From JAGWBJ01 sp964291465 (GTDB taxonomy: Bacteria > Chloroflexota > Dehalococcoidia > Lucifugimonadales > JAGWBF01): DNA of 64,000 nucleotides. Each line of letters opens with the position of its first letter. Position 1 is the stretch's first letter. The position numbers and the translations under genes were made by a program. This document shows positions 1 to 8,263 of the stretch, one piece after another. The stretch spans positions 1 to 64,000 of the forward strand of contig OZ219936.1 in the NCBI GenBank assembly GCA_964291465.2, read 5' to 3'. The notes beneath the pieces were generated by a model, which did no database searches, was not told where the DNA came from, and was given only the letters and a program-made list of their open reading frames with translations.

Positions 1-1179
1 ACGTGTAGAAGACCCACTTGGAGTCGCCGGCAGCCCGCAGGACCGCGGCCAGCACCATGCTGGAGGCCATGAACGGCACTTGTAGGGCCAGGATGATGAG
101 GACGCGACCGGCCTCCGCCACAACGCCCGCATCGGGGGTCAGCAGATGCAGAATCTGGGACGGCGCAACGACGACCGGCGCCAGCAAGATCGCCGGTACG
201 ACAACCATCAACAACAGCCCGGCCCTCTCGGTCAGGGCTACCGCGCCCTCGTCGCGGGTACCCAGGCTGTGGCCGACCAGGACCGACACACCCGTCGAAA
301 GGGCCCAGATCACCGTCCAGAGGACCTGCTGTACGTTCGTGACGACCTGCATACCGGCGATGACCGACGTGCCTAGCGAGGCAACGATCCCGAGCACAAG
401 GACGTTGTTGATATAGCCCAGGAATAGCATGGCAGTCTCGGGCCAGCCGATCGACCAGAGCCGCGGCAGCACCTCGCGGCAGTGGTTCAAGTGGCCGACA
501 CGGAAGAGCTGGTAAGTGCCCCGGAGCCGTCTGCACCCAAACTGGCCCATGTATACGCACCCCATGGCTACGGCGATTACGGTCCCGACGCCCGCGCCCA
601 GCAGGCCCCAGCCGGCCACGAAGATGAGGACGTAGTTCAGCGGAATGTTTATCACATTGACCAGGACCGTCATGCGCATCGCCACGCCGGTCTCGCCCAC
701 GCCGGCGTAGACCGCGCGGAACATAGCGGTGGCGGCCGCGAGGGGTGCGGCGAAGGCTAGCGCCCGGAGATAGGGCACGCCCTCGGTCCGGACGGCCTCG
801 CTCACTCCGAACGCAGCGAAGAGCGGGGTCGCGGCGACGCCCAGGATGAGCAGCACCACGAGGCCGGCACCGACGCCCAAGAGCAACGAGACGTCCAGCA
901 ACCGGCCGATGTCTGCCCGACGTGCCTCACCAAACCTGCGGGCGGAGATCACCTGTGCCGCCGTCGCCCATCCGTTGAACAGCATGCCAGCGGCGATGTT
1001 GACGGACGAGGCAACGGCCGCCGCCGCTAGCGCCTCAGTGGAGACACGACTGATCATCGCGGTGTCAACGAGGCCGAGCACGATCTGGGTGAGGTTCGCG
1101 ACGGCGATCGGGTAGCTCAGGACGAAGACGCGCCTAAGGGTGCCCCCTTGGCTTGTCGATACGGTTTCCGTGGCTTCAT
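1..1179 (-). CDS. MATE family efflux transporter (C-terminus off the window; N-terminal frame break)
   Basis: Reading leftward from the ATG at 1179, the strand encodes a multi-spanning membrane protein with MATE hallmarks: a first helix near LVDTAMISR, an NGWATAAQVISARRFGEA loop, and a second half-repeat beginning WSIGWPETAMLF. It would export drugs or metabolites in exchange for Na+ or H+. The last part is cut by the window edge. The long frame has no usable start: TAG lies at 1181-1183, and the only nearby ATG is one frame off. Adding one base to the C5 run at 1143-1147 joins them and gives a normal N-terminus (MKPRKPYRQAKGGTLRR). The break is therefore probably a homopolymer error. Family is clear; substrate is not. 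Confidence 0.85.
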
Positions 1180-1194
1180 CCTAAGCCGGTGAGT

Positions 1195-1238
1195 GCATCG
1201 CCGCCGGGAGGAATAGGGCCTCTTCCCGGCGGCGATGC
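1195..1238 (-). terminator. strong hairpin, candidate transcription terminator
   Basis: A perfect 15-bp stem (1195-1209 with 1224-1238) encloses a 14-nt loop. It starts 7 bases past the stop of the binding-protein gene and ends 16 bases before the MATE start. It probably separates the two minus-strand genes. No clear U-tract follows, so it might instead be an mRNA stabiliser. Confidence 0.6.
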
Positions 1239-1244
1239 CGCACG

Positions 1245-2417
1245 CTAGCGGGCTGCGTTCACGCGGCGCACCGCGGTCGCGACCTTGATGAGGCCGTCAA
1301 GGTTCTGCGGCCCGGGCACACTCTGCAGGAACGTCAGCGCCATGTACTGACCGTTCACTACCGCCGACATACCGGACAGAGCCGGGTTGGACTCCAGGAA
1401 GGCCCGGTTCGCATCCGGGCCTCCAAAGCCATAGTCGACGAAGATGACCAGCTGCGGGTCGCCCTCGACCACGGCTTCCCACTCCACGGTGCCCCAGGTG
1501 CCGCTCACATCCGAGAGGATGTTCTCGCCGCCGGCCCGGCTGATGATATCCGACATCACGGAGCCGGATAGCGCCGTGAACGGGGCCTCTTCACCCGAGT
1601 CGAAGTAGAAGACTCGGACCGGGTCGCCGGCCGGGACCGCCGCGGCGACCTCCGCGATCTGCTGCTCCCATGAGGCGATGAGTTCCTCGGCGCGGTCCTC
1701 GACGTCGAATATCTGAGCCACGGAACGGACGTCCGCGAACATCACCTCAAGGGTTACATCGCCAGTGAAGCCTGGACAGGCTTCCGTGAACGAGAAGCTG
1801 TGAACATCAGAGTCTCGCAGGTTCTGTCCCGTCAGACCGGCGCTCTCGTTGAAGCCGTAACTGAAGACCAGGTCTGGGCCGGGGGCGAGGACAGCCTCCA
1901 GCGAGGGGTAGGGGAAGCTGCCGCCCAGGCGCTCGACCAGCGCCGCGCGGGCCTGGTGTTGGGGCTGGAGCCGGTCGGGCGTGCCGCCGAAGTAACCGAT
2001 GACGTGGTCCTGCAACCCCAGCGCCACCAGCACCTCGAGTGCGCTCGTGTCCGTGGCGACCACACGCTGGGGGACTGCTTCGTAGACGGTCTCCACGCCG
2101 CAGTTGTCGATAGTCACGCCGGCCGGCTCGGGTGTGGCGGTGGCTGTGGCCGTCGGGCTTGGCGTTGCCGCGGCCGTAGGGCTGGGAGTCGCCTCAGCAG
2201 TCGGAGTCGCCTGTGGAGTAGCGGTGGGCGGTGGGGCCGCCGTTGGCTGGGACGTTGGAGCAACGGACGGGGTGGCGGTTGCCACGTTCTCGCTCCTGGA
2301 CGTCTCGCCGCCGCCGCAGGCGGCGAGGACCAACAACAGCGTCAGGGCAGGCAGCCAAGCAAAGCGCGCCAACAGTGGCTTCAGGCGGGGTCCAGGTTGT
2401 CGTAGAGGCCTGGTCAT
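1245..2417 (-). CDS. BtuF/FepB-type ABC transporter substrate-binding lipoprotein
   Basis: A 390-residue exported protein. The signal peptide ends in a lipobox (LLLVLAAC, Cys about residue 34), followed by a Thr/Pro/Ala-rich linker to about residue 100. The rest is a Peripla_BP_2 helical-backbone receptor: VVATDTSALEVLVALGLQDHV, a PSLEAVLAPGPDLVFSYG segment and a C-terminal GTVEWEAVVEGDPQLVIF lobe. This class binds cobalamin, haem, siderophores or other metal chelates outside the membrane. No matching permease or ATPase lies beside it, so it must share one elsewhere. It is transcribed away from a Fur-family gene with a perfect dyad between them, which suggests metal control. The ligand cannot be named. 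Confidence 0.85.
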   Translation of the reverse strand: MTRPLRQPGPRLKPLLARFAWLPALTLLLVLAACGGGETSRSENVATATPSVAPTSQPTAAPPPTATPQATPTAEATPSPTAAATPSPTATATATPEPAGVTIDNCGVETVYEAVPQRVVATDTSALEVLVALGLQDHVIGYFGGTPDRLQPQHQARAALVERLGGSFPYPSLEAVLAPGPDLVFSYGFNESAGLTGQNLRDSDVHSFSFTEACPGFTGDVTLEVMFADVRSVAQIFDVEDRAEELIASWEQQIAEVAAAVPAGDPVRVFYFDSGEEAPFTALSGSVMSDIISRAGGENILSDVSGTWGTVEWEAVVEGDPQLVIFVDYGFGGPDANRAFLESNPALSGMSAVVNGQYMALTFLQSVPGPQNLDGLIKVATAVRRVNAAR

Positions 2418-2508
2418 GAGTCTTTCTCTCCTTGCTGGATTCGGTCCGATTGGTCAGGTCGCACTGCCTCCCCCAATGCCATACCAGGGCGTATAACTCA
2501 CGTCGTTA

Positions 2509-2525
2509 ATGATATAGCATATCAT
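2509..2525. promoter_or_regulatory. perfect 7-3-7 dyad, candidate Zur/Fur operator
   Basis: ATGATAT-AGC-ATATCAT lies in the AT-rich divergent gap between the binding-protein gene and the Fur-family gene. Related 17-bp dyads occur at 2611, 3131 and 8285. Placement suggests it controls one or both divergent genes. Confidence 0.55.
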
Positions 2526-2610
2526 ATATGGCAACCAGGGTTGTCAGCGTCCAATCGATGTATTATACTCTATCGACGCGTATTTGGTCGTGCTGGATAT
2601 CTCGACTATA

Positions 2611-2627
2611 TTGATAGTATATCTCAA
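2611..2627. promoter_or_regulatory. imperfect 7-3-7 dyad over the regulator start, candidate autoregulatory operator
   Basis: TTGATAG-TAT-ATCTCAA ends 2 bases before the putative ATG of the Fur-family gene; a wider inverted repeat TATTGA/TCAATA spans 2609-2629. No Shine-Dalgarno fits between it and the start, so the transcript may be leaderless and blocked directly by its own product. Confidence 0.45.
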
Positions 2628-2629
2628 TA

Positions 2630-3085
2630 ATGATGGGAGACGATCTCAAGACTGGCGTTCAAGCATCGGGCCCGGACCCGATGGAGGCACTGGAGAACCG
2701 TGGCTATAGGTCCACTGCTCCCAGGAAGGCGATAGCCAGGCTCTTGGAGCAGAAGTCCGGAGGCTTTACGGCTCAGGCGCTCAGTGAAGAGCTGCCTTGG
2801 GTGGGCAGGGCAACGATATATCGGACCGTCAAAATCCTTCTCGAGGCGGGAGTGATCTGCAAGCTTCTCATGATGGACGGGGCCCGCGTGTACAGCCTCA
2901 CTCGCGTTGGTCATCGTCATCACCACTCCATCTGCGTCCAGTGCGGTGTGGTGGGCGAGTTCAAGGCCGCTACAATCGATCGGGCGCTCAGGGCTATCGT
3001 CGCCGAGATCCCGGGGCAGATTGTCGACCACCACATCGAGCTGTACGTGACCTGCTACGATTGCCCCGCGGACCGGGACAAATAG
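2630..3085 (+). CDS. zur: Fur family transcriptional regulator, Zur candidate
   Basis: A 151-residue Fur-family repressor. The N-terminal winged helix (about residues 20-85) has GYRSTAPRKAI and ATIYRTVKILLEAGVI. The dimer/metal half contains HRHHHSICVQCG (about residues 92-103) and a C-terminal CYDC pair, together forming the CxxC...CxxC structural zinc site. Fur-family proteins repress metal uptake genes when metal-loaded. The next genes are a zinc ABC importer and a COG0523 GTPase, both typical Zur targets, so zinc is the likely effector; this is inferred from context. The start is uncertain because no ribosome site precedes ATG 2630. The internal ATG at about residue 18 is an alternative. 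Confidence 0.85.
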   Translation: MMGDDLKTGVQASGPDPMEALENRGYRSTAPRKAIARLLEQKSGGFTAQALSEELPWVGRATIYRTVKILLEAGVICKLLMMDGARVYSLTRVGHRHHHSICVQCGVVGEFKAATIDRALRAIVAEIPGQIVDHHIELYVTCYDCPADRDK

Positions 3086-3130
3086 GGTGTTGTTCCAACC
3101 GGCTGGGATCCCAGTGTCGCAGGCCATAGA

Positions 3131-3147
3131 TCGATACCATATATCAC
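3131..3147. promoter_or_regulatory. imperfect 7-3-7 dyad upstream of the zinc importer operon
   Basis: TCGATAC-CAT-ATATCAC lies in the gap between the regulator and the zinc-binding protein gene. Read on the minus strand it is GTGATAT-ATG-GTATCGA, close to the dyad at 2509. It is a candidate Zur operator for the importer. Confidence 0.4.
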
Positions 3148-3214
3148 TACGCAATAGGCATCGGTACGGCTCAGCTTGATTTCCCGCTACCAAATGAATG
3201 GAGGAATACCTGGA

Positions 3215-5551
3215 ATGTTAGCGATACCCAATATCATCACTGACCTTGGACGTCTGGCTCGCGTGTCAGCCATGGCTTTTGTCCTATTGGCTGTCACTCT
3301 CTTGGTCGCGTGCACAGATGCCCAGCCGACCCAGGAGGCGCCGGATCCCACGGCCCAGCCTCCCGGCTCGGATGCTTCTACGGCCCCACCCCCCGCAACA
3401 ACTGCTCCCACGGAGACCGCCGCGCCCCCCGCGCCGCCGGTCCAGGTGGTGACAACCACCAACTTTGTGGGTGACTGGGCCCGGATGGTGGGCGGAGACA
3501 TGGTGGATGTATTCAGCCTGCTGCCGCCGGGCGGCGATCCGCACACGTTCCAGCCCGGAGCCCGCGACGTTGCCAGGGTAGCTGACGCGGATGTCGTGCT
3601 GACTGTCGGTCTCGGCCTGGAGGCCGATTGGCTGGAGGACCTCCTGCACAACGCCAGTGCGGATGATTCCAGGATATTCGCCCTTGGCGACGCCGTCGAC
3701 CCCATCGAGTTCTCCATGGTCGGTATGCATGACGATCACGAGGATGAACACGACGACCACCATGACGACCACGAGGATGAACACGACGACCATGACGAGA
3801 CGATCATGGGGCGCTTGCTCGTGGGCGATGGCGAGGAGGGCAAGGCCTCCGTCATAGACCTGGAGAGCGGCGCAGTGGACCAGGGCCACTTTGACCTGGG
3901 CTCGCGGGCCGGCCGGATCTACTCCACCAAGAGTGGCCGCTTCGCAATAGCCGTTTCCTCGGATGCCAACACGGCCCACGTGTTCGATGGCGGAATATAC
4001 CTGGAGCCTCATGGAGACCACTTCGACCTGGTCGAGGAGGACATACGTAAGCTCCCCTTGGACCTGAGCGGGGACCGCCCCTCGCACCTGTACGTGAGTG
4101 ATGAGTGGGCGGCGATCTTCTACGACGGCTCCGGAGAAGTGGTGCTCATCAACGAGCATGAGCTGGAAGAGCAGGGGGACGCCTACGTTCCAGTACGGAT
4201 GAACCTGGGTCCTCAGCATGGGGCGGTGGTGCCCCTGGAGGATGATCTATTCGCTGCTACAATTCAACACCCGGACTATGCCAAAGACCCCGGAGAGTAC
4301 AGGTTGCCCATAGGTGCCGAGATCCGGGACCTCGACGGCAACGTGCTGTACAGTGCTGAGGGTTGCGACTCGTTGCATGGAGATGCAGGTAACGGTCACA
4401 TGGCTGTCTTCGGCTGCATGGGTGGAGTCTTGGCCATAGAGGCCCACCACGGCGAATATGACCATGTGTTCGTCCCCGCTCCGGATGGGGCACCTGATGA
4501 CTTCCGGCTCACGTCCGTTTGGGGCTACCACGGCCTGGACCACTTCTTCGCCCTGGGCTCGGCGGTGGGGCTGTACATCGTGGAGCCGGAAGAGGGGGAG
4601 ATGGACCTGCTCATCCCCGCTACGGAAGAGCTCCGCCCAATCCAGGTCCATCTTGGCTCTGGTGGCGAGACTCTGCTGGTGGTCATGAGCGACGGAGAGC
4701 TTCGGGTGTATGACGCCCACGACGGGGATCTCAAGGCGTCCAAGAGCGACTTCCTTACGACGCCGGTGGAGACCGGGTTCTGGGCGCGTCCTCACCTGGC
4801 CACGGCGCCGGGCGCGATCTTCATCACCGACTCGGTGGGCGGCGAGGTGCTGCAACTGGACGCGCACGACCTCGAGGTGGTCGCGCACTGGCACGTCGAT
4901 GGCACGCCCACCAAGATCGCCTTTGTCGGCATCGTGGATGGCGACGGTGAACATGAGGAACACGGCCACGAGGATGAGCACGGAGCTGAGGAGGATGAGC
5001 ATGGGCACGACCACGACCACGGCCCTCACGATCCTCACTTCTGGTTCGACCCGATCCGGGTGAAGGTCGCCGTCAACGAGATAGCCGCCCGGCTTTCGGC
5101 TGTAGACGCCGGGAACGCCAGCGCCTACTCTCGGAACGCCTCCGAGTATGGGGAACGGCTCGACGAGCTTCACGCCTGGACCCAAGAGCAGGTCAGTGCG
5201 GTGGCGCCGGAGCGCAGGCTGCTGGTTACATCGCATGACAGCCTCTCCTACTTCGCGAAGCTCTATGGGTTCGAGGTCGTTGGGCTGGTCATACCCTCCC
5301 TGGCGACTCACGTGGAACCCTCCGCGGAGCATATCGAGGAGCTGGTCGAGGTGATACGGGACCATGGGGTGCCGGCAGTGTTTGGTGAGACGACGGTGAG
5401 CGAGAGGCTTGCGCGAGCCGTAGCTGGGGAGACTGGGGCGGATCTGGTCCAGCTCTATTCCGGGTCCCTCGGGGCAGAGGGGAGCGGTGCTGACACGTAC
5501 CTTGGCATGGTGCGAACAAACGTGGAACGCATTGTTGAGGCACTGAAATGA
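3215..5551 (+). CDS. zinc ABC transporter substrate-binding lipoprotein with an inserted AztD-like beta-propeller (AztC-AztD fusion)
   Basis: A 778-residue lipoprotein, more than twice the usual ZnuA/AztC length. Lipobox Cys33 is followed by a Pro/Thr linker. The N-lobe (about 76-166) carries zinc ligand His110 in DPHTFQPG. A His/Asp-rich loop (about 172-195) leads into an insert of about 365 residues (200-565) with propeller-like strands and AztD features: GRLLVGDGEEGKASVIDL, YLEPHGDHFDL, QHGAVVPL, SLHGDAGNGHMAVFGC. A second His-rich stretch (about 574-603) precedes the C-lobe with DPHFW (His608), TSHDS (His674) and DTYLG (Asp760). AztD is a periplasmic chaperone that hands zinc to AztC; here both appear to be one chain. 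The start was chosen for the GGAGG at 3200-3204. It overlaps the ATPase gene by 4 bases. Confidence 0.85.
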   Translation: MLAIPNIITDLGRLARVSAMAFVLLAVTLLVACTDAQPTQEAPDPTAQPPGSDASTAPPPATTAPTETAAPPAPPVQVVTTTNFVGDWARMVGGDMVDVFSLLPPGGDPHTFQPGARDVARVADADVVLTVGLGLEADWLEDLLHNASADDSRIFALGDAVDPIEFSMVGMHDDHEDEHDDHHDDHEDEHDDHDETIMGRLLVGDGEEGKASVIDLESGAVDQGHFDLGSRAGRIYSTKSGRFAIAVSSDANTAHVFDGGIYLEPHGDHFDLVEEDIRKLPLDLSGDRPSHLYVSDEWAAIFYDGSGEVVLINEHELEEQGDAYVPVRMNLGPQHGAVVPLEDDLFAATIQHPDYAKDPGEYRLPIGAEIRDLDGNVLYSAEGCDSLHGDAGNGHMAVFGCMGGVLAIEAHHGEYDHVFVPAPDGAPDDFRLTSVWGYHGLDHFFALGSAVGLYIVEPEEGEMDLLIPATEELRPIQVHLGSGGETLLVVMSDGELRVYDAHDGDLKASKSDFLTTPVETGFWARPHLATAPGAIFITDSVGGEVLQLDAHDLEVVAHWHVDGTPTKIAFVGIVDGDGEHEEHGHEDEHGAEEDEHGHDHDHGPHDPHFWFDPIRVKVAVNEIAARLSAVDAGNASAYSRNASEYGERLDELHAWTQEQVSAVAPERRLLVTSHDSLSYFAKLYGFEVVGLVIPSLATHVEPSAEHIEELVEVIRDHGVPAVFGETTVSERLARAVAGETGADLVQLYSGSLGAEGSGADTYLGMVRTNVERIVEALK

Positions 5552-6303
5552 GCGCCGGTCCGAGCTCACAAAGGGCAAGCATGTCGCTTCACGGCGTGAC
5601 TGTCGAGCTCGGTGGTCACATGGCGCTGAGCAACGTCACCTTTGACGTGGATGCGGGTACTCTGATGGGCGTTGTTGGGCCGAACGGCGCCGGCAAGAGC
5701 ACCCTGTTCAATGCCATTGCCGGACTCCTCCCGGTCCGCCAGGGGAAGGTAACCCTTCACCGGGTGGACCGGGGGAGTGGATCGTTGGCCTACGTGCCCC
5801 AGAGGGAGAGCGTCAACTGGCGCTTTCCCGTGACCGTGATGGACGTTGTGATGATGGGCCGGTGCTGCAGACTGGGATGGTTCCGCCGGCCCGGGAAAAG
5901 AGACCGTGAGCTTGCCAACGTGTGCCTGGGCCGCGTGGGCCTGTGGGACCACCGCTCTGCTCTGATGACGGAGCTTTCGGGAGGGCAGAGGCAGAGGGTA
6001 TTCGTCGCCAGGGCGCTGGCCCAGGAGGCGAGTGTGATTCTGTTGGATGAGGCCTTCAACGGAGTTGACGCGGGCGCCCAGGAAGATCTCGTAGAGGTCC
6101 TCCAAACACTGCGGGATGAAGGGCGCATCGTCCTGTTGGCGACCCACGACCTGACCAACCTGGCCGGCCGTTTCGACCAGGTACTGTGTCTGAACGGCCA
6201 TGTGTGCGCCTGCGGCCCTCCCGAGCAGGTGTTCACGTCCCGGGTCATGGAGGAGCTGTACGGCGCCCACGGTATTCGCCTCACAATGGGCGGGGACCGG
6301 TAG
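5548..6303 (+). CDS. aztA: zinc/manganese-type ABC transporter ATP-binding protein (AztA/ZnuC)
   Basis: A 251-residue cytoplasmic ATPase driving metal import. Walker A is GPNGAGKS (about residue 47), the Q-loop region is YVPQRESVNWRFPVTVMDVV as in metal importers, the signature is LSGGQRQR, and Walker B is VILLDEAF, followed by the H-loop ATHD. Its ATG overlaps the TGA of the binding-protein gene, so the two are translationally coupled. The permease follows after 9 bases. Sequence alone cannot separate ZnuC from AztA or MntB; the AztD-like insert next door favours Azt. Confidence 0.9.
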   Translation: MSAGPSSQRASMSLHGVTVELGGHMALSNVTFDVDAGTLMGVVGPNGAGKSTLFNAIAGLLPVRQGKVTLHRVDRGSGSLAYVPQRESVNWRFPVTVMDVVMMGRCCRLGWFRRPGKRDRELANVCLGRVGLWDHRSALMTELSGGQRQRVFVARALAQEASVILLDEAFNGVDAGAQEDLVEVLQTLRDEGRIVLLATHDLTNLAGRFDQVLCLNGHVCACGPPEQVFTSRVMEELYGAHGIRLTMGGDR

Positions 6304-6312
6304 CAAGAAGAA

Positions 6313-7133
6313 GTGATTGACTTCGTCATCGCCCCACTCGAGTACGGCTTCATGGTGAGAGCCCTGATCGGCTCGGTGCTTGTGGGCGTGATGTGTCCGC
6401 TGGTTGGCGCGTACGTCGTCACCAGGAACCTCGCCTTCATTGGGGACGCTCTCGCCCACGCCGTGCTGCCGGGAATGGTGGTAGGGTTCATGGTCGGCTT
6501 CAACCCGGCCATAGCCGCCGTTCCGACGGGGGTCTCCGTTGCCGTGCTAGTCAGGACTCTGAGCCCGGCGGGCGGGCCTCAGCACGGATACCTCCATAGG
6601 CATTCTCTTTGCGACCACGTTTGCCCTGGGACTTGTGATGCTGTCCCGTGCAACAACGATTTCGGTCAACATGGAAGACCTGCTCCTGGGGCAGATCCTG
6701 GGGATATCTCCCACCGGCATATATGTATCCCTTGCAATAACCGGGATCGTCATCCTGGGCCTGTTCGCTCTTCATCACCGGCTGCTGTTTGCGAGCTTCG
6801 ATCCCGTGGGGTCTCAGGTTCTCGTCAAGCGTGCCAGCTTCGTCGACTACGCGCTTCTGGTCATGCTTGCCCTCGTCATCGTAATAGGGATTCAGGCGGC
6901 CGGTATCGTTCTTGTCATGGCGATGCTGGTAACGCCCGCCGCGGCCGCATACTCTGCTGGTCAGACGTTTCGCCTCGATGATGATGGCGGCCGCGGTCAT
7001 AGGGACCGTGGCCGCCGTGACGGGCCTGTACACCTCCTACCACTTCAATCTGCCCGCAGGCCCCGCAATGGCCCTGGTCGCAAGCGCGATATTCGTACTG
7101 GCGCTCTCGTTCAGGCGAAGGGCCCACGCTTGA
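6313..7133 (+). CDS. aztB: zinc ABC transporter permease (AztB/ZnuB), two frame breaks
   Basis: A metal-type ABC permease read in three frames. It starts at GTG 6313 (IAPLEYGFMVRALIGSVLVG, then GAYVVTRNLAFIGDALAHAVLPG). It shifts at about 6560-6563 into ARRAGLSTDTSIGILFATTF and on to MLVTPAAAAY. It shifts again at about 6953 into LLVRRFASMMMAAAVIG and ends RRRAHA at 7131-7133. Removing one base at each site gives 272 residues with about eight membrane helices, the normal size for the family. Neither break sits in a homopolymer, so a real pseudogene cannot be excluded. The importer has no other permease here. Confidence 0.75.
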
Positions 7134-7268
7134 GAATCCCGTCTTCACCAGCAGCACCTATCAAGGAACAAGGAGGATGGCAATGCGTTCCGACTGAAAA
7201 GCTAGGAGGCGAAGGCCAGGAGTCCATTGGCGAGCCAGAGCTCGAACATCTATGTGAGGGGGTGAAAC

Positions 7269-7463
7269 ATGGAGTTCTATAACGTGAAGACCAGGCAGAA
7301 GGTGGATATACCGGAAAGCGGCCTCAGGAAGCGCACCCTGGTGCAGAAGAACGGCAAGCGTACCTATGCCGTTACCGGGGAAGACAACGGCACCAAACTC
7401 GTCAGATTTGTCAGCAAACACCAGTACGATGCCCTGCAAGTGCCTGAGGTCGACGGCTCCTGA
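7269..7463 (+). CDS. conserved-looking small protein in the zinc locus, function unknown
   Basis: A 64-residue soluble protein starting MEFYNVKTRQKVDIPESG and containing KRTYAVTG and TKLVRFVSKHQYDAL. It is basic and predicted to be beta-rich with a short C-terminal helix. A good ribosome site (GAGGGGG) precedes the ATG. It lies between the permease and a second unknown gene on the same strand, probably in one transcript, so it likely responds to the same metal signal. No family is recognised with certainty and it has no cysteines. The 135 bases upstream hold only a ribosome site followed by a six-codon reading frame. Confidence 0.6.
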   Translation: MEFYNVKTRQKVDIPESGLRKRTLVQKNGKRTYAVTGEDNGTKLVRFVSKHQYDALQVPEVDGS

Positions 7464-7472
7464 GGAGGCATC

Positions 7473-7948
7473 ATGTGGTGGTTCAAACAAGCGGTACTCC
7501 GCCCGACTTTCGCCGATGTCCAGGCGATGCATCCCTGGTTCCTGGACTATGAGCAGCTGGAACCAGGGGTCAGGGAGCTGGTGTGGACACTGAACCAGAC
7601 CGACCTGGTAGAAACCTCTCCTCCTGTGAAGGTCACCCGGAGCAGCCGGACTGGTGGGAGACCACTGGTGGAACGGCTTACGTCCTGTGCCTGGTGACCA
7701 GTCCCGGCCGGTGGGAACGGGTGCTGCATCGGTTGCGGCGGCTGGCCCAGGACTGGAAAGAGGTCCAGCTGGTAGTGCGAGATGACGAGGAGCAGGGGGA
7801 GCAGTGGCTGGGGTTTCGGGTCAGCCATGCACAACCAGAATCCGTCCGCAATGCTCTAGGCCAAGCCATTGGCCAGGCTAACGAGCTGATCAAAGAGTAC
7901 CTGGACCATGATGTCGTTGCCATAACCGCAGCCCGACGTGGACAGTAG
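7473..7948 (+). CDS. hypothetical protein with CEGH motif, frame break near 7625
   Basis: Two overlapping frames form one protein. The first starts MWWFKQAVLRPTFADVQ after a strong GAGGAGG site and reaches DLVETSPP. The second continues from CEGHPEQPDWWETTGGTAYVL to AITAARRGQ. Adding one base at about 7625 (PP then CEGH) gives 158 residues. The central CxGH followed by GTAYVLCLV resembles small proteins in which Cys and His lie before a core strand, but no named family is assigned. The C-terminal half looks alpha/beta (VLHRLRRLAQDWKEVQLVV). Its position 10 bases after the previous gene suggests a joint zinc-stress role. Confidence 0.5.
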
Positions 7949-8037
7949 GACCATGCCCGGCAAAATGGCCCTCACGGCTTTGTTGGAAGGTGAAGGCAGG
8001 GCTGGGGGATAGACCAACAGATCGACGGAGGTGTCCC

Positions 8038-8222
8038 ATGGAGGGACTAACTGCTTACTGCTTACCGCTGCGCAGGAGATGCGAGATCCTGGAACCCCGT
8101 GTAGTAACCCTGAAAAATGGTCGTAAGGCAATACGGGGCCGGGCCAAAGATGCCCCCAGTACATCGTCTTCCGACTTGTGAGCGACTCTGAAGCGAAGCA
8201 GGTGGAGTCCAAGCTCAGCTAA
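8038..8222 (+). CDS. small DUF5679-like protein lacking zinc-ribbon cysteines, frame break at C5 run
   Basis: The ATG at 8038 follows GGAGG and opens MEGLTAYCLPLRRRCEILEP, then VVTLKNGRKAIRG. Adding one C to the run at 8153-8157 continues into PQYIVFRLVSDSEAKQVES and gives 61 residues. From memory of the family, DUF5679 proteins read YCxxC...VTLKNGRxAxxGxCPxCGxxxFRI and bind zinc through two CxxC pairs. Here the second Cys of pair one is Leu, and pair two is replaced by AKDAP. A cysteine-poor paralogue in a zinc locus recalls the zinc-free ribosomal protein copies in Zur regulons. The family match is moderately sure; the function is inferred. Confidence 0.45.
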
Positions 8223-8263
8223 CAGGACGGGATTTTGGACTGCGGCTAGTCCTAGCGTTCAAT

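Noticed and set aside
18..1115. Plus-strand open frames across the first kilobase
   Set aside because: They are antisense shadows of the MATE gene, whose membrane helices and family motifs read clearly on the minus strand.
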